Source: Anaerotignum lactatifermentans
GTDB lineage: Bacteria > Bacillota > Clostridia > Lachnospirales > Anaerotignaceae
NCBI RefSeq assembly: GCF_016902535.1
Contig: NZ_JACSNY010000007.1
Location: 62,001-126,000, forward strand
Direction of reading: 5' to 3'
Length of the DNA: 64,000 nt
This document shows, piece after piece, positions 24,096-32,135 of this stretch; the stretch's first letter is position 1; the number at the start of each line of letters is the position of its first letter. A program made the position numbers and the translations under genes. The notes under the pieces were generated by a model that worked only from the letters and a program-made list of their open reading frames with translations, was not told the DNA's origin and made no database searches.

Positions 24096-24136
24096 ATTGC
24101 CGGAATCCTCGTTATTATAAGGATTCCGGCAATATT
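24096..24136. terminator. Terminator-like hairpin, copy 2
   Basis: A perfect 14-pair stem (ATTGCCGGAATCCT with its complement, 10-base loop) resembles copy 1. It has a weak T tract on the plus strand and an A/T flank on the other. It lies 86 bases beyond the reverse-strand GGDEF gene's stop and may terminate it. Confidence 0.65.
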
Positions 24137-24141
24137 TGTTC

Positions 24142-24161
24142 TCTTATGAAGATGCCTCTAA
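24142..24161 (+). repeat. Left arm of an inverted repeat around the c-di-GMP gene pair
   Basis: TCTTATGAAGATGCCTCTAA here matches the reverse complement of 29671-29690 with one mismatch. The two arms bracket exactly the EAL and GGDEF genes, 5.5 kb apart. Confidence 0.6.
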
Positions 24162-24221
24162 AGAAGCGGTGTTTTTCATTTCGTCGGTGAGCAGCCGGAT
24201 GTGTTTTCAGAAATGCATCTG

Positions 24222-26309
24222 TTATACAAAGTCTTCTTTTGCGATAATAAAGGTATTTTTTTGATTTGCTTTCGCCTCATACAGTGCCTGATCGGCCAGG
24301 CGGTACAAGTCATCGTAATGAATGCCGCTTCTGACAAAAGTGGCCCCGATACTTACGGTAACGGGAGAATTGTCAAGCAGTATGGTATGGGCTGCCGTTC
24401 GGATTTTTTCGCAAATGGAGGAAAGATCCTCTTTCCGCTGGATGCTTTCAAAAAAGATAACAAACTCGTCGCCGCCGATACGGGAAACAAGACTGTCATT
24501 TTTCAGCATTTCACAGAGCACCTGGGCAAATTGCTGCAGGACCCAGTCCCCTTTTTGGTGGCCATATTTATCGTTGATCTGTTTAAAGTCGTCCAAATCA
24601 ATTACCAGAAAGGCGCCTAGCTGATCCTGTTTTATCTGGCTCAATTTATGCGTCACCAGTTTTCGGCAGGCGGAGGCGTGGTATAGATGTGTTAAACCAT
24701 CCTCCATGGCTGTTTTGCGCAGGGCCTTGCTGAGACGGTCTTTTCGCCACAGCAGGAACAACAGCATTCCGGCGATAAAACAGCTGATGGAACCGAACAG
24801 AGCCAAGGCGCGAAGAGGATGGGCCACAATAATATCCAACAGGCCGATCTCTCTGTCCGGATATACATTCTGCGTGATGATGTTTTGCAGTTCCGCGTCG
24901 GAAATCTGAGCGATCGATTTGTTCAGGATGGACAACAGCTCATGGTCGGTTGGCTTGGTCAGGCCGAAGCAGACAGAGCGTGGTGTGTAGGACTGGGGGA
25001 TCATGCCGAAACTGCTGTAACGGGAATCTCCCAGATAATACTGGGCCGTATATAAATCCAGATAGGTATAGTCCGCTTCATTTGTGCGGATTGCCTCGAT
25101 ACACTCTCCCATATTGGCATAGGGAATGGTATCGCCTACATACTTGCCTTCCGTATAGGTGCTGACTTCCATCACAGCCAGGCGCTGGCCGCTGACGGGG
25201 CCCTGAAATCCTGCTTCCGCTGTCAGCATATAGGGTGAGGACACATAGCTGCTGGTGATGGTCAGATCACGTTCAGCGGCGAATGTGTAGTCGCAGGGCA
25301 TCTGTGCGATAATCTGTACTTTGTTTTCCCGAATGAGCTGGGACAGTTCCTCCCAGTTTTCTACAGCAATAAATTCAAACTTCAGGCCGACCTTCTGGGA
25401 GATGAAGCGAAGCAGATCCACGCCGATACCGCAGTATTCGCCGGTCTCCTCGTCCATATACTGATAAGGTTCGTTGTGGTCCAGAACGGCCACCACAAAA
25501 GGATCGGCGGTTTCAATGAAGTCTGTTTCTTCCAGGGTCAGTTCCTGATTATTGCTTGACATATATTTTTCGTACAGATCGTTGGCAAAAGAGGGATTGG
25601 CCTGCTTTATGAAGAGCAGGGCCTGATCCAGATCATGAAGGAGCGCTTGATCGTTTGTCGCAAAGTAGAGAGAAACGGGAGAGAACTCTGCCACAATGCT
25701 CATATTGGGGATATATTCCAAATCGGAGTTGAGCATTACATCCGCTTTCCCGGAACGTACGGCCTCCATCTGTTCCACTACACTGGCGAATCGCAGATAC
25801 TGGGGGGAAACGTTGTTTTTGCTGAAAAAGTCATTTGCGGCTTCCTCCATCCCGTTGCCTTTCAATGCGGCAACGCGAACTTCGCTGCCGAGCTGAAAGC
25901 CTTCATATACGGAATTTGGGATCTGAAGCACCGTCGATGCTGTAAGAACGCTGTTTTGGGTAAAATAAATCTCGCCTTCCATGCCTTCTACATATCCCAG
26001 GGGCACGGCAAGATCCGCGGTGCCGTCCTGAAGCATCTGCAAGGTGTCCTGCAATCCATCCTGATATGTTCCGGGTACCTTGATGATCTCGTAGGACCAT
26101 CCTGTATACTGCGCGATTTCGTGGAGATATTCTGTGATATATTCCACATAGGCCATTTCCAGATCCGCGTTGCTGGCGGAGACAGGGATGGCAACGCGCA
26201 GCAGACGGCTGCCGGTATCCGTTGTGGCCGAGAACGCGCTGACGGTGGATATGCTCAGGCATAAAAGAAAAGTTATGAAAATGGAGATTAGTTTCTGTGT
26301 GGTTTTCAT
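24222..26309 (-). CDS. Receptor diguanylate cyclase: two SBP_bac_3 domains plus GGDEF
   Basis: The 695-residue protein begins with a signal peptide (MKTTQKLISIFITFLLCLSISTVSAFSA). Two extracytoplasmic solute-binding domains of the amino-acid-binding type 3 class follow (about 35-255 and 265-490). A helix (ALALFGSISCFIAGMLLFLLW) leads to a cytoplasmic GGDEF domain (about 535-690) with the active motif IGGDEFVIF and DLDDFKQINDKYGH. It should make cyclic di-GMP in response to a small external ligand. The product-inhibition site (R-x-x-D before the motif) reads K-N-D-S, so feedback inhibition is probably lost. The true start is ATG at 26309 with GGAGG directly upstream; the in-frame extension lacks a ribosome site. 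It lies downstream of a similarly built EAL protein on the same strand. Confidence 0.92.
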   Translation of the reverse strand: MKTTQKLISIFITFLLCLSISTVSAFSATTDTGSRLLRVAIPVSASNADLEMAYVEYITEYLHEIAQYTGWSYEIIKVPGTYQDGLQDTLQMLQDGTADLAVPLGYVEGMEGEIYFTQNSVLTASTVLQIPNSVYEGFQLGSEVRVAALKGNGMEEAANDFFSKNNVSPQYLRFASVVEQMEAVRSGKADVMLNSDLEYIPNMSIVAEFSPVSLYFATNDQALLHDLDQALLFIKQANPSFANDLYEKYMSSNNQELTLEETDFIETADPFVVAVLDHNEPYQYMDEETGEYCGIGVDLLRFISQKVGLKFEFIAVENWEELSQLIRENKVQIIAQMPCDYTFAAERDLTITSSYVSSPYMLTAEAGFQGPVSGQRLAVMEVSTYTEGKYVGDTIPYANMGECIEAIRTNEADYTYLDLYTAQYYLGDSRYSSFGMIPQSYTPRSVCFGLTKPTDHELLSILNKSIAQISDAELQNIITQNVYPDREIGLLDIIVAHPLRALALFGSISCFIAGMLLFLLWRKDRLSKALRKTAMEDGLTHLYHASACRKLVTHKLSQIKQDQLGAFLVIDLDDFKQINDKYGHQKGDWVLQQFAQVLCEMLKNDSLVSRIGGDEFVIFFESIQRKEDLSSICEKIRTAAHTILLDNSPVTVSIGATFVRSGIHYDDLYRLADQALYEAKANQKNTFIIAKEDFV

Positions 26310-26412
26310 AGTTCCTCCATAAGATATATTTTTCATGCAGAAAGAAGATACCTGTGTTACATCGGGGCGAAACGATGGTTTCCCCCGTTTTTTATGGGGA
26401 CGCAGGCTCACA

Positions 26413-26450
26413 ATGCCAGACTGTGTCTGCAAATAAGCACAGTCTGGCAT
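26413..26450 (-). other. Perfect 13-pair stem-loop between the two c-di-GMP genes
   Basis: ATGCCAGACTGTG and its exact complement enclose 12 bases. It begins 13 bases after the EAL gene's stop on the reverse strand. No T run follows on that strand, so it is not a standard terminator. It may protect the upstream part of the mRNA or give partial termination. The remaining gap to the GGDEF gene's ribosome site holds no gene. Confidence 0.6.
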
Positions 26451-26463
26451 CAGAAAGCCTACG

Positions 26464-29376
26464 TTATTCTTTTTTCATAGAGGCAAAGAATTTTTGTAAA
26501 AAATCCTCGGCGGGCATTGGTTTTCCGTAGAAGTAGCCCTGACCGTAATCGCAGGGCATGGTGCGGATAATATCCTCGCAGGCCTTTGTTTCTACACCTT
26601 CCGCCACTGTTTTAATGCCAAGCTTTTTCGCCAGAGTAAAGACCGATGCCATTACTTCGGCCTGTGGTCCGGCGGGATCGTTGACGACATCCATCAAAAA
26701 GGTGCGATCCAGCTTTAACTCATCCAGATCCAGTTTTCCCAGCGTATTCAAAGAGGAATAGCCGCAGCCAAAGTCATCCATGGAAACGTGGAATCCTGCC
26801 TGATTGAGTTTTTGGATGGTTTTGTTTACAGCGTCAATATTTTTGAAGACCAGACCTTCCAGAATCTCCAGCACAATATACTGCGGGGAGATCCGGTGCC
26901 TGTTTGTGATTTCCAGCAGGCGGTCCACATAATCCTCACGCATAAACAAAGATCGGGTCTGGTTGACGGAAATCGCAATGGGCGGGATTCCGGCGTCAAT
27001 CCAGCTGCGCAGAGTTTCACAGACTTTATCGATCATATACAGGTCCAACTGCGCGCAGAAGCCTTTTTCCTCAAAGAAGGAAATAAACTGCCCGGGATAA
27101 ATCATTTCCCGGTCGGCCGGCTTCCAGCGGACCAGAGCTTCCGCACCGTCAATTTGGCCTGTTTGCAGATTCATTTTGGGCTGCAGATACAGCAGATACT
27201 CTTTCTGTTCCAGTGCGGAGTGCATGTGCGTCTCGATATAGTACCGCAGCTGTACCGTCTGGTGCAGGGGCTGATTAAAAATATAGACTTCGCTGCTGTT
27301 TACCTGCTTTGCCTGCGCCAATGCCGTCATCATATAATTGATGTTGGCGGAACAGTTATAAGGTGAAGGCGAGCTTCCCACAAATACGGCGCCGGAATAC
27401 AGCGACAGAGGATGCCCCTCTAAAATAGCGGTGCCGGCTTTTATAATCTTGGAGAAGATCTGATTTGTGCGAGAGAGCAGAAGATCCACATTTTTTTCTC
27501 GCAGAGCCAGATAAAACAGGTCCGCGGAGGGCCTGCAGAAGAATTCTCCGTCTCTGGTTTCGGATTCCAGAATATCCTTGACCGCGCAGAGGACTTCATC
27601 GGCTCTCTTCGTTCCATAGGTGCCGTTGATGTATTTAAAGCCATGGATATTAAGCGCCACAAGCACAAGGTCTTCCCGATTGCCGCAGCATACATTGAAT
27701 AACTTGAGGAATTGCGGTTCATTGTAGGCGCCGGTCATGGCATCATACATGGACAGCTGGAGCAGCCGGTTCTCCGCCAGAAGGTTCTGGTATTTGAGCC
27801 GCCGGTTTCTCAGCAATATCCCCATTGCACCCATCAGTGTGATGAAAACGGCAAATGTGCAGATAATCAGGACCCGATTGGCGATGATCCATTCTCCGGG
27901 GGTATATTCCACTGTTTCACCGGAATAACGGTACAGCATGGTCTGCATGGTTTCCTCGCTGACGGAGCTGATGTATTGATTCAGAATGCTTTCAAAATTC
28001 CCCGGGATATTGTTGGTGATACCAAACGCGTAGGAGAAATTTTTGATATTGGACCAATCCACAATGACCCCGTCGTATACATCCTTTTTACGAAGATAAA
28101 AAGAAAGAGAATAGTAATCCAGCTGCGCGGCGTAGTCATGGGTATGCCGGATTTCATTTAATGCCGCTTCCGTGTTGGTCATGAAGGGCAGATCCTTGCT
28201 GTGCTCATGAGGTTTCTGGTTGGAACAGGCCGTAACGCTGAAGCTGTTGTAGTAGGGGAGAGAAAAATGAATATTATCCAGAGAGGATAATGTGGAATTG
28301 GTGGCAGCGCCGGCCACAAGATCCACCTCTCCGTTCTCTACCAGCGTAAAGGCGTCCTGGTAGGTATCGGCGATGACAGTTTCATACTGCAGGCCTGTTT
28401 GATCCGCGAAGTTTTTCCAGTACTCTACGGCAAAGCCCTCTAATTGACCATCCTTCACATATTGATAGGGCGCGTTCCCGTCAAAGAACAGAACCTTCAG
28501 GGTGCCAAGAGAGCGGATGTAATCCCGATGCTCCTGGGAAATCTGAAAACTGCCCTTATGGCGGAAATGGAGATTGTACAGCTCCATCTGCAGGTTGGGC
28601 TGGGAATTATTCAGACTGCGCATGGCCGTATCTAATTGCTGGAGCAGCGCTGTATTTCCCTTGGTCAAAGCGAAGTAATAGGGCGTAGGAGAAAAACGCC
28701 CGATGATTCGAAAGTTATCCTCCAGAGAAATATCCACCTGGATCAGGGCATCGGCCCGTCCGTTCATGACGGCCGAAACCATATCGTCATAGGAGGCACA
28801 TTCCACCAGTGTATAGGAAAAATTATTTGCGTGGGCAAAGTACTCAAATTCCTGTGTGCGTCCCTCGTAGCCGGGATAGGTGGCTACGCGGATGTTGTCC
28901 CAATGGGAATAGTCTTCCTCGATCCAGCGGAGGTCATCATCCAGAACAGCCAATGTGGTATAGGTCGTTCCATAGCTGTAATTGGGATACAGGAAAAGCC
29001 CTTCTAATTGTATGTTTCGATTCATGGTGCCCATGATATCAATTTCTCCATCCATCAGCATATACATCAGGGTGGATAATTGCGTATCCAGATCGCCGTC
29101 TACCTGCACGAACTGAATATCCCAATGGGTGAACATATCCAGCTGGTTCAGATAGTCTACCAGATAACCACAGTAGTTTCCGTTTTCATCAATATAGGAA
29201 TTGCCCGCCTGGATGGGAAAGCCGACTTTGACAACCTGTGTTTCTGTTGCGGCATAGGAGGTAAATCCAAAGGGGAAAAGAAGCGCAATAAGAACAGCGA
29301 AAATGCACGCGCTGATGTATCTGCGTTTTTTCCTTAATCTGCCGGATATTTCAAATCCGTGAAACTGAACAGTCAT
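26464..29376 (-). CDS. Receptor c-di-GMP phosphodiesterase: two SBP_bac_3, degenerate GGDEF, EAL
   Basis: The 970-residue protein has a signal-anchor helix (about 20-43) and two external SBP_bac_3 domains (about 48-270 and 285-490). A helix (VLIICTFAVFITLMGAMGILL) leads to a GGDEF-like domain whose motif is replaced by PSADLF, so it cannot be a cyclase, and then an EAL domain (about 715-960). The EAL site is intact: GAEALVRW, DDFGCGYSSL and TVAEGVET carry the metal-binding Glu/Asp residues. It should hydrolyse cyclic di-GMP to pGpG, with the degenerate domain possibly sensing GTP. It lies upstream of the cyclase gene, so both activities may be co-expressed. The start ATG has only a poor ribosome site, and a terminator-like hairpin sits in the leader. 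Confidence 0.92.
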   Translation of the reverse strand: MTVQFHGFEISGRLRKKRRYISACIFAVLIALLFPFGFTSYAATETQVVKVGFPIQAGNSYIDENGNYCGYLVDYLNQLDMFTHWDIQFVQVDGDLDTQLSTLMYMLMDGEIDIMGTMNRNIQLEGLFLYPNYSYGTTYTTLAVLDDDLRWIEEDYSHWDNIRVATYPGYEGRTQEFEYFAHANNFSYTLVECASYDDMVSAVMNGRADALIQVDISLEDNFRIIGRFSPTPYYFALTKGNTALLQQLDTAMRSLNNSQPNLQMELYNLHFRHKGSFQISQEHRDYIRSLGTLKVLFFDGNAPYQYVKDGQLEGFAVEYWKNFADQTGLQYETVIADTYQDAFTLVENGEVDLVAGAATNSTLSSLDNIHFSLPYYNSFSVTACSNQKPHEHSKDLPFMTNTEAALNEIRHTHDYAAQLDYYSLSFYLRKKDVYDGVIVDWSNIKNFSYAFGITNNIPGNFESILNQYISSVSEETMQTMLYRYSGETVEYTPGEWIIANRVLIICTFAVFITLMGAMGILLRNRRLKYQNLLAENRLLQLSMYDAMTGAYNEPQFLKLFNVCCGNREDLVLVALNIHGFKYINGTYGTKRADEVLCAVKDILESETRDGEFFCRPSADLFYLALREKNVDLLLSRTNQIFSKIIKAGTAILEGHPLSLYSGAVFVGSSPSPYNCSANINYMMTALAQAKQVNSSEVYIFNQPLHQTVQLRYYIETHMHSALEQKEYLLYLQPKMNLQTGQIDGAEALVRWKPADREMIYPGQFISFFEEKGFCAQLDLYMIDKVCETLRSWIDAGIPPIAISVNQTRSLFMREDYVDRLLEITNRHRISPQYIVLEILEGLVFKNIDAVNKTIQKLNQAGFHVSMDDFGCGYSSLNTLGKLDLDELKLDRTFLMDVVNDPAGPQAEVMASVFTLAKKLGIKTVAEGVETKACEDIIRTMPCDYGQGYFYGKPMPAEDFLQKFFASMKKE

Positions 29377-29454
29377 CTAGTATCATCTCTTTTCCTGGGG
29401 TGTCTGAACCCATCGTATTTTTCCCTGGGGCAGTCTCTGCGGCGGCCCGGGCAT

Positions 29455-29516
29455 AAAAACAGCGGAAAACTGCCCTTTTCGCCAGGATAAAGGAAAATGG
29501 CGGCGGTTTTCGCTGT
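29455..29516 (-). terminator. Leader terminator (possible attenuator) of the EAL gene
   Basis: On the reverse strand ACAGCG-AAAAC pairs with GTTTTC-CGCTGT (one bulge), with an inner CGCC/GGCG pairing, and TTTTT follows. It lies between the promoter at 29550-29578 and the start codon. A competing stem is possible: GGGCAGT from this hairpin's right half with ACTGCCC further downstream. Confidence 0.6.
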
Positions 29517-29549
29517 ATGATTTTACAAATTTTTCTCAAATTCACTTTT

Positions 29550-29578
29550 ATTTTACGGCGAAATAATTGAATTTGCAA
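29550..29578 (-). promoter_or_regulatory. Promoter of the EAL/GGDEF gene pair
   Basis: On the reverse strand TTGCAA (plus 29573-29578), a 17-base spacer and TAAAAT (29550-29555) form a sigma-A promoter. It gives a leader of about 165 bases for the EAL gene. Confidence 0.65.
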
Positions 29579-29670
29579 TATTTTCACAAAGAGATGAAGA
29601 AAGATATTTTTTCCTTCGCGGCAGGGAGAAACGCGTGGGAGCGTTCGACGGTAAAAGGAAGAGAAGCACC

Positions 29671-29690
29671 TTAGGGGCATCTTCATAAGA
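29671..29690 (-). repeat. Right arm of the inverted repeat around the c-di-GMP gene pair
   Basis: Reverse complement partner of 24142-24161 (19 of 20 positions). Adjoining sequence also shows weaker similarity: AAAGCAGCT followed by TTTTCTTA and TTCC-TGATTT occurs near both arms. The rest of the gap before lepA holds only promoters. Confidence 0.6.
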
Positions 29691-29756
29691 AATCAGGGAA
29701 TTAAGAAAATAGCTGCTTTCTTAAGGGGAGAATGATTTTATTTTCCCTACTTTTTT

Positions 29757-29786
29757 TTGACTTGCTCCCCCGGATTATGCTATAAT
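29757..29786 (+). promoter_or_regulatory. Promoter of lepA
   Basis: TTGACT (29757-29762), an 18-base spacer and TGC-TATAAT (perfect -10 at 29781-29786 with an extended TGn) lie 38 bases before the lepA start codon. Confidence 0.85.
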
Positions 29787-29823
29787 CGTAATGTTATGAA
29801 GAAATAGAACTGGAGGGAAAAGG

Positions 29824-31638
29824 ATGTCTAAAGATAGACAGAGCCATATCCGAAATTTTTGTATTGTGGCCCATATCGACCACGGGAAATCTACATTAGC
29901 GGACCGCCTGATCCAGAAAACAGGCCTGCTGACAGAACGGGAAATGCAGGAGCAGGTGCTGGACAACATGGACCTGGAGCGGGAAAGAGGCATTACCATT
30001 AAATCCCAGGCGGTGCGCTTGATCTATCAGGCGCAGAACGGCGAGGAATATGAGTTTAATCTGATTGATACACCGGGACATGTAGACTTTAACTACGAGG
30101 TATCCCGTTCTCTGGCTGCCTGCGAGGGGGCCATTCTGATTGTGGACGCGGCTCAGGGCATTGAGGCGCAGACACTGGCCAATGTATATCTGGCTTTGGA
30201 CAACAATCTGGAAATACTGCCCGTCATCAATAAAATCGACCTGCCCAGCGCCAACCCCGCCTGGGCGAAGCAGGAGATAGAGGATATCATCGGTATCCCT
30301 GCTGAGGACGCGCCGGAAATCTCCGCCAAAAACGGCATCAATATCGAGGAAGTTCTGGAGCGGATCATCACGGATATTCCCGCGCCTGCCGGCGATGAGG
30401 ACGCGCCTCTGAAGGCACTGGTCTTTGACAGCGTATATGACCAGTACCGGGGGGTTATTGTTCTGATGCGTATTTTTGACGGTAAGATACGCAAAGGGTC
30501 TAAGGTCAAAATGATGGCCACCGGCAAGGAGTTTGACGTGGTGGAGGTAGGCGTGTTCGGCCCCGGCCGTTTCCTGCCTGCGGACGAGCTGCGGGCCGGT
30601 ATGGTAGGCTATTTTACAGCCAGCATTAAAAATGTATCCGATACCCGGGTGGGGGATACGGTAACAGATGCCGCCAATCCCACGGCAGAGGCGCTGCCCG
30701 GCTATAAAAAGGTCAATCCTATGGTATACTGCGGCATTTTTCCGGCGGATGGGGCAAAATATCCCGATCTGCGGGACGCTTTGGAAAAACTTCAGCTCAA
30801 TGATGCTTCTCTGTTCTTTGAACCGGAGACTTCTGTGGCGCTGGGCTTTGGGTTCCGCTGCGGCTTTTTGGGTCTGCTGCATCTGGAAATTATTCAGGAG
30901 CGTCTGGAAAGAGAGTATAATCTGGATCTGGTCACCACTGCGCCCAGTGTAATTTATAAAGTATATTTGACAGACGGCACCCAGTTCGATCTGTCCAATC
31001 CCAGCAATATGCCGGACCCGGCGCGTATCCTGAAAATGGAGGAGCCTATCGTGAAGGCGGAAATTATGCTGCCCAAAGATTATATCGGTCCCATCATGGA
31101 ACTGTGCCAGCAGCGTCGCGGGGATTATATCAGTATGGAATATCTGGATGAGAGCCGTGCTATGCTGACCTATGAAATGCCCCTGAACGAAATTATTTAT
31201 GACTTCTTTGACGTACTGAAATCCAGAAGCCGGGGCTATGCTTCCTTTGATTACAGCCTGATCGGGTATAAGGAAAGCGAGCTGGTGAAGCTGGATATTC
31301 TGGTAAATAAGGAGCCTGTGGACGCCCTTTCCTTTATTGTTCATAAGGCATCCGCCGTGGAGCGGGGCAGAAAGATGTGCGAAAAACTGAAAAAGGAAAT
31401 CCCCAGACATTTGTTTGAGATCCCTATTCAGGCAGCCATCGGCAGCAAGATCATTGCCCGTGAGACCATCAGCGCTCTGCGGAAGGACGTATTGGCGAAA
31501 TGCTATGGCGGCGATATTACACGTAAGAAAAAGCTGCTGGAAAAACAGAAGGAAGGGAAAAAGAGAATGCGCCAGATCGGCAGCGTAGAGGTGCCGCAGC
31601 AGGCGTTTATGAGCGTGCTGAAGCTCGAGGAGTCATAA
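29824..31638 (+). CDS. lepA: Elongation factor 4 (LepA) GTPase
   Basis: The 604-residue protein is full length for LepA, the ribosome-associated GTPase that acts on stalled or mispositioned ribosomes and in initiation. The GTP-binding motifs are [14 protein letters not shown] (G1), [10 protein letters not shown] (G2), [12 protein letters not shown] (G3) and NKIDLPSA (G4). The LepA-specific C-terminal domain includes [23 protein letters not shown]. The start has GGAGGGAAAAGG upstream. The end, KLEES, is encoded by the bases repeated downstream as the attachment core, so foreign DNA has entered at the 3' end without changing the protein. A hairpin terminator lies about 130 bases on, within the inserted end sequence. 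Confidence 0.98.
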   Translation: MSKDRQSHIRNFCIVAHIDHGKSTLADRLIQKTGLLTEREMQEQVLDNMDLERERGITIKSQAVRLIYQAQNGEEYEFNLIDTPGHVDFNYEVSRSLAACEGAILIVDAAQGIEAQTLANVYLALDNNLEILPVINKIDLPSANPAWAKQEIEDIIGIPAEDAPEISAKNGINIEEVLERIITDIPAPAGDEDAPLKALVFDSVYDQYRGVIVLMRIFDGKIRKGSKVKMMATGKEFDVVEVGVFGPGRFLPADELRAGMVGYFTASIKNVSDTRVGDTVTDAANPTAEALPGYKKVNPMVYCGIFPADGAKYPDLRDALEKLQLNDASLFFEPETSVALGFGFRCGFLGLLHLEIIQERLEREYNLDLVTTAPSVIYKVYLTDGTQFDLSNPSNMPDPARILKMEEPIVKAEIMLPKDYIGPIMELCQQRRGDYISMEYLDESRAMLTYEMPLNEIIYDFFDVLKSRSRGYASFDYSLIGYKESELVKLDILVNKEPVDALSFIVHKASAVERGRKMCEKLKKEIPRHLFEIPIQAAIGSKIIARETISALRKDVLAKCYGGDITRKKKLLEKQKEGKKRMRQIGSVEVPQQAFMSVLKLEES

Positions 31639-31640
31639 AG
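31619..31640 (+). other. Attachment site 1 at the lepA 3' end
   Basis: The last 20 bases of lepA plus two more (TGAAGCTCGAGGAGTCATAA and AG) recur exactly at 40839-40860. A shorter core, GAGGAGTCATAAAG, recurs at 41719-41732 and, with changes, at 41271-41284. This is what a site-specific recombinase targeting a conserved gene's 3' end leaves behind. Confidence 0.75.
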
Positions 31641-31974
31641 TATGACATGGGTCTAAAACCCAGTAAAATCAAGGCTTTCAGACGTTTTCTATGCCGATTT
31701 TGAGGCGCTCAAGTTCCGAGATTTTGACAGATGTGTAAGTAATAAAATTGCGGGAGCAGGTTGAAAAACAGTATAAAAGGGAATTTTTATACTGTTTTTT
31801 TGTTGCTCCAAATAGTGACAAATTTCTACAGAAGAAAAAAATACCCCATTTTTGAGAAAACATTTCGCAAGTTATGACAAAATAAAACATTTGAATATTG
31901 AAATGTGAAGAAATGATTTGTCATCTGTTTTAAGGCAATTCTCTTCTTCCAGAGGTATGAGGAATAAGAATTAC
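31641..31974 (+). repeat. Element-end repeat, type I, copy 1
   Basis: About 335 bases after the lepA stop match 40861-41194 over their whole length with scattered changes. Shared blocks include CCCAGTAAAATCAAGG, TTTTGAGGCGCTCAAGTTCC, TGACAGATGTGTAAGTAA and CCAGAGGTATGAGGAATAAG. It codes for nothing I can support. The rest of the gap to the next gene holds only that gene's promoter. Confidence 0.85.
31768..31801 (+). terminator. Terminator downstream of lepA, inside the element end
   Basis: ACAGTATAAAA pairs with TTTTATACTGT and a run of T follows. The same hairpin occurs in the second copy at 40988-41020. It probably serves lepA now and insulates the element from lepA transcription. Confidence 0.8.
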
Positions 31975-32042
31975 ATTATGATAAAGATATAAAACACATA
32001 ATTGCAGCAATATATTTGAAAGATAAGGGCATAGAATACAAT

Positions 32043-32071
32043 TTGTAAAATAAATAATTTCATGGTATAAT
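32043..32071 (+). promoter_or_regulatory. Promoter of the LuxR-type membrane regulator
   Basis: TTGTAA (32043-32048), a 17-base spacer and TATAAT (32066-32071), preceded by TGG as an extended -10, lie 65 bases before the ATG at 32136. The promoter overlaps the upstream in-frame start at 32070 and rules it out. Confidence 0.8.
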
Positions 32072-32135
32072 GTCTGCATTCGTACAAAAAACAGAAAATA
32101 ACAAATATTTTTTGTTTGCAGTGGAGGCAAAAATA

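Larger units (their letters stand above)
23891..24136. repeat. Two-copy intergenic repeat, each ending in a long hairpin
   Basis: A segment starting CTGTTTTTAGAAGAA, continuing through CCTTAAAAATAGAAA and ending GCCGGAATCC occurs at 23891-23942 and again at 24058-24108, each followed by its own hairpin. The two copies lie in the gap between the convergent CorC and GGDEF genes. The rest of the 380-base gap holds no gene. Confidence 0.75.

Noticed and set aside
29400-29540. Cyclic di-GMP riboswitch before the EAL gene
   Set aside because: No GEMM core could be found on the reverse strand, and too little RNA precedes the terminator hairpin.
29896-31410. 504-residue open frame on the reverse strand inside lepA
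   Set aside because: It is a codon-composition shadow of lepA with no ribosome site or domain.
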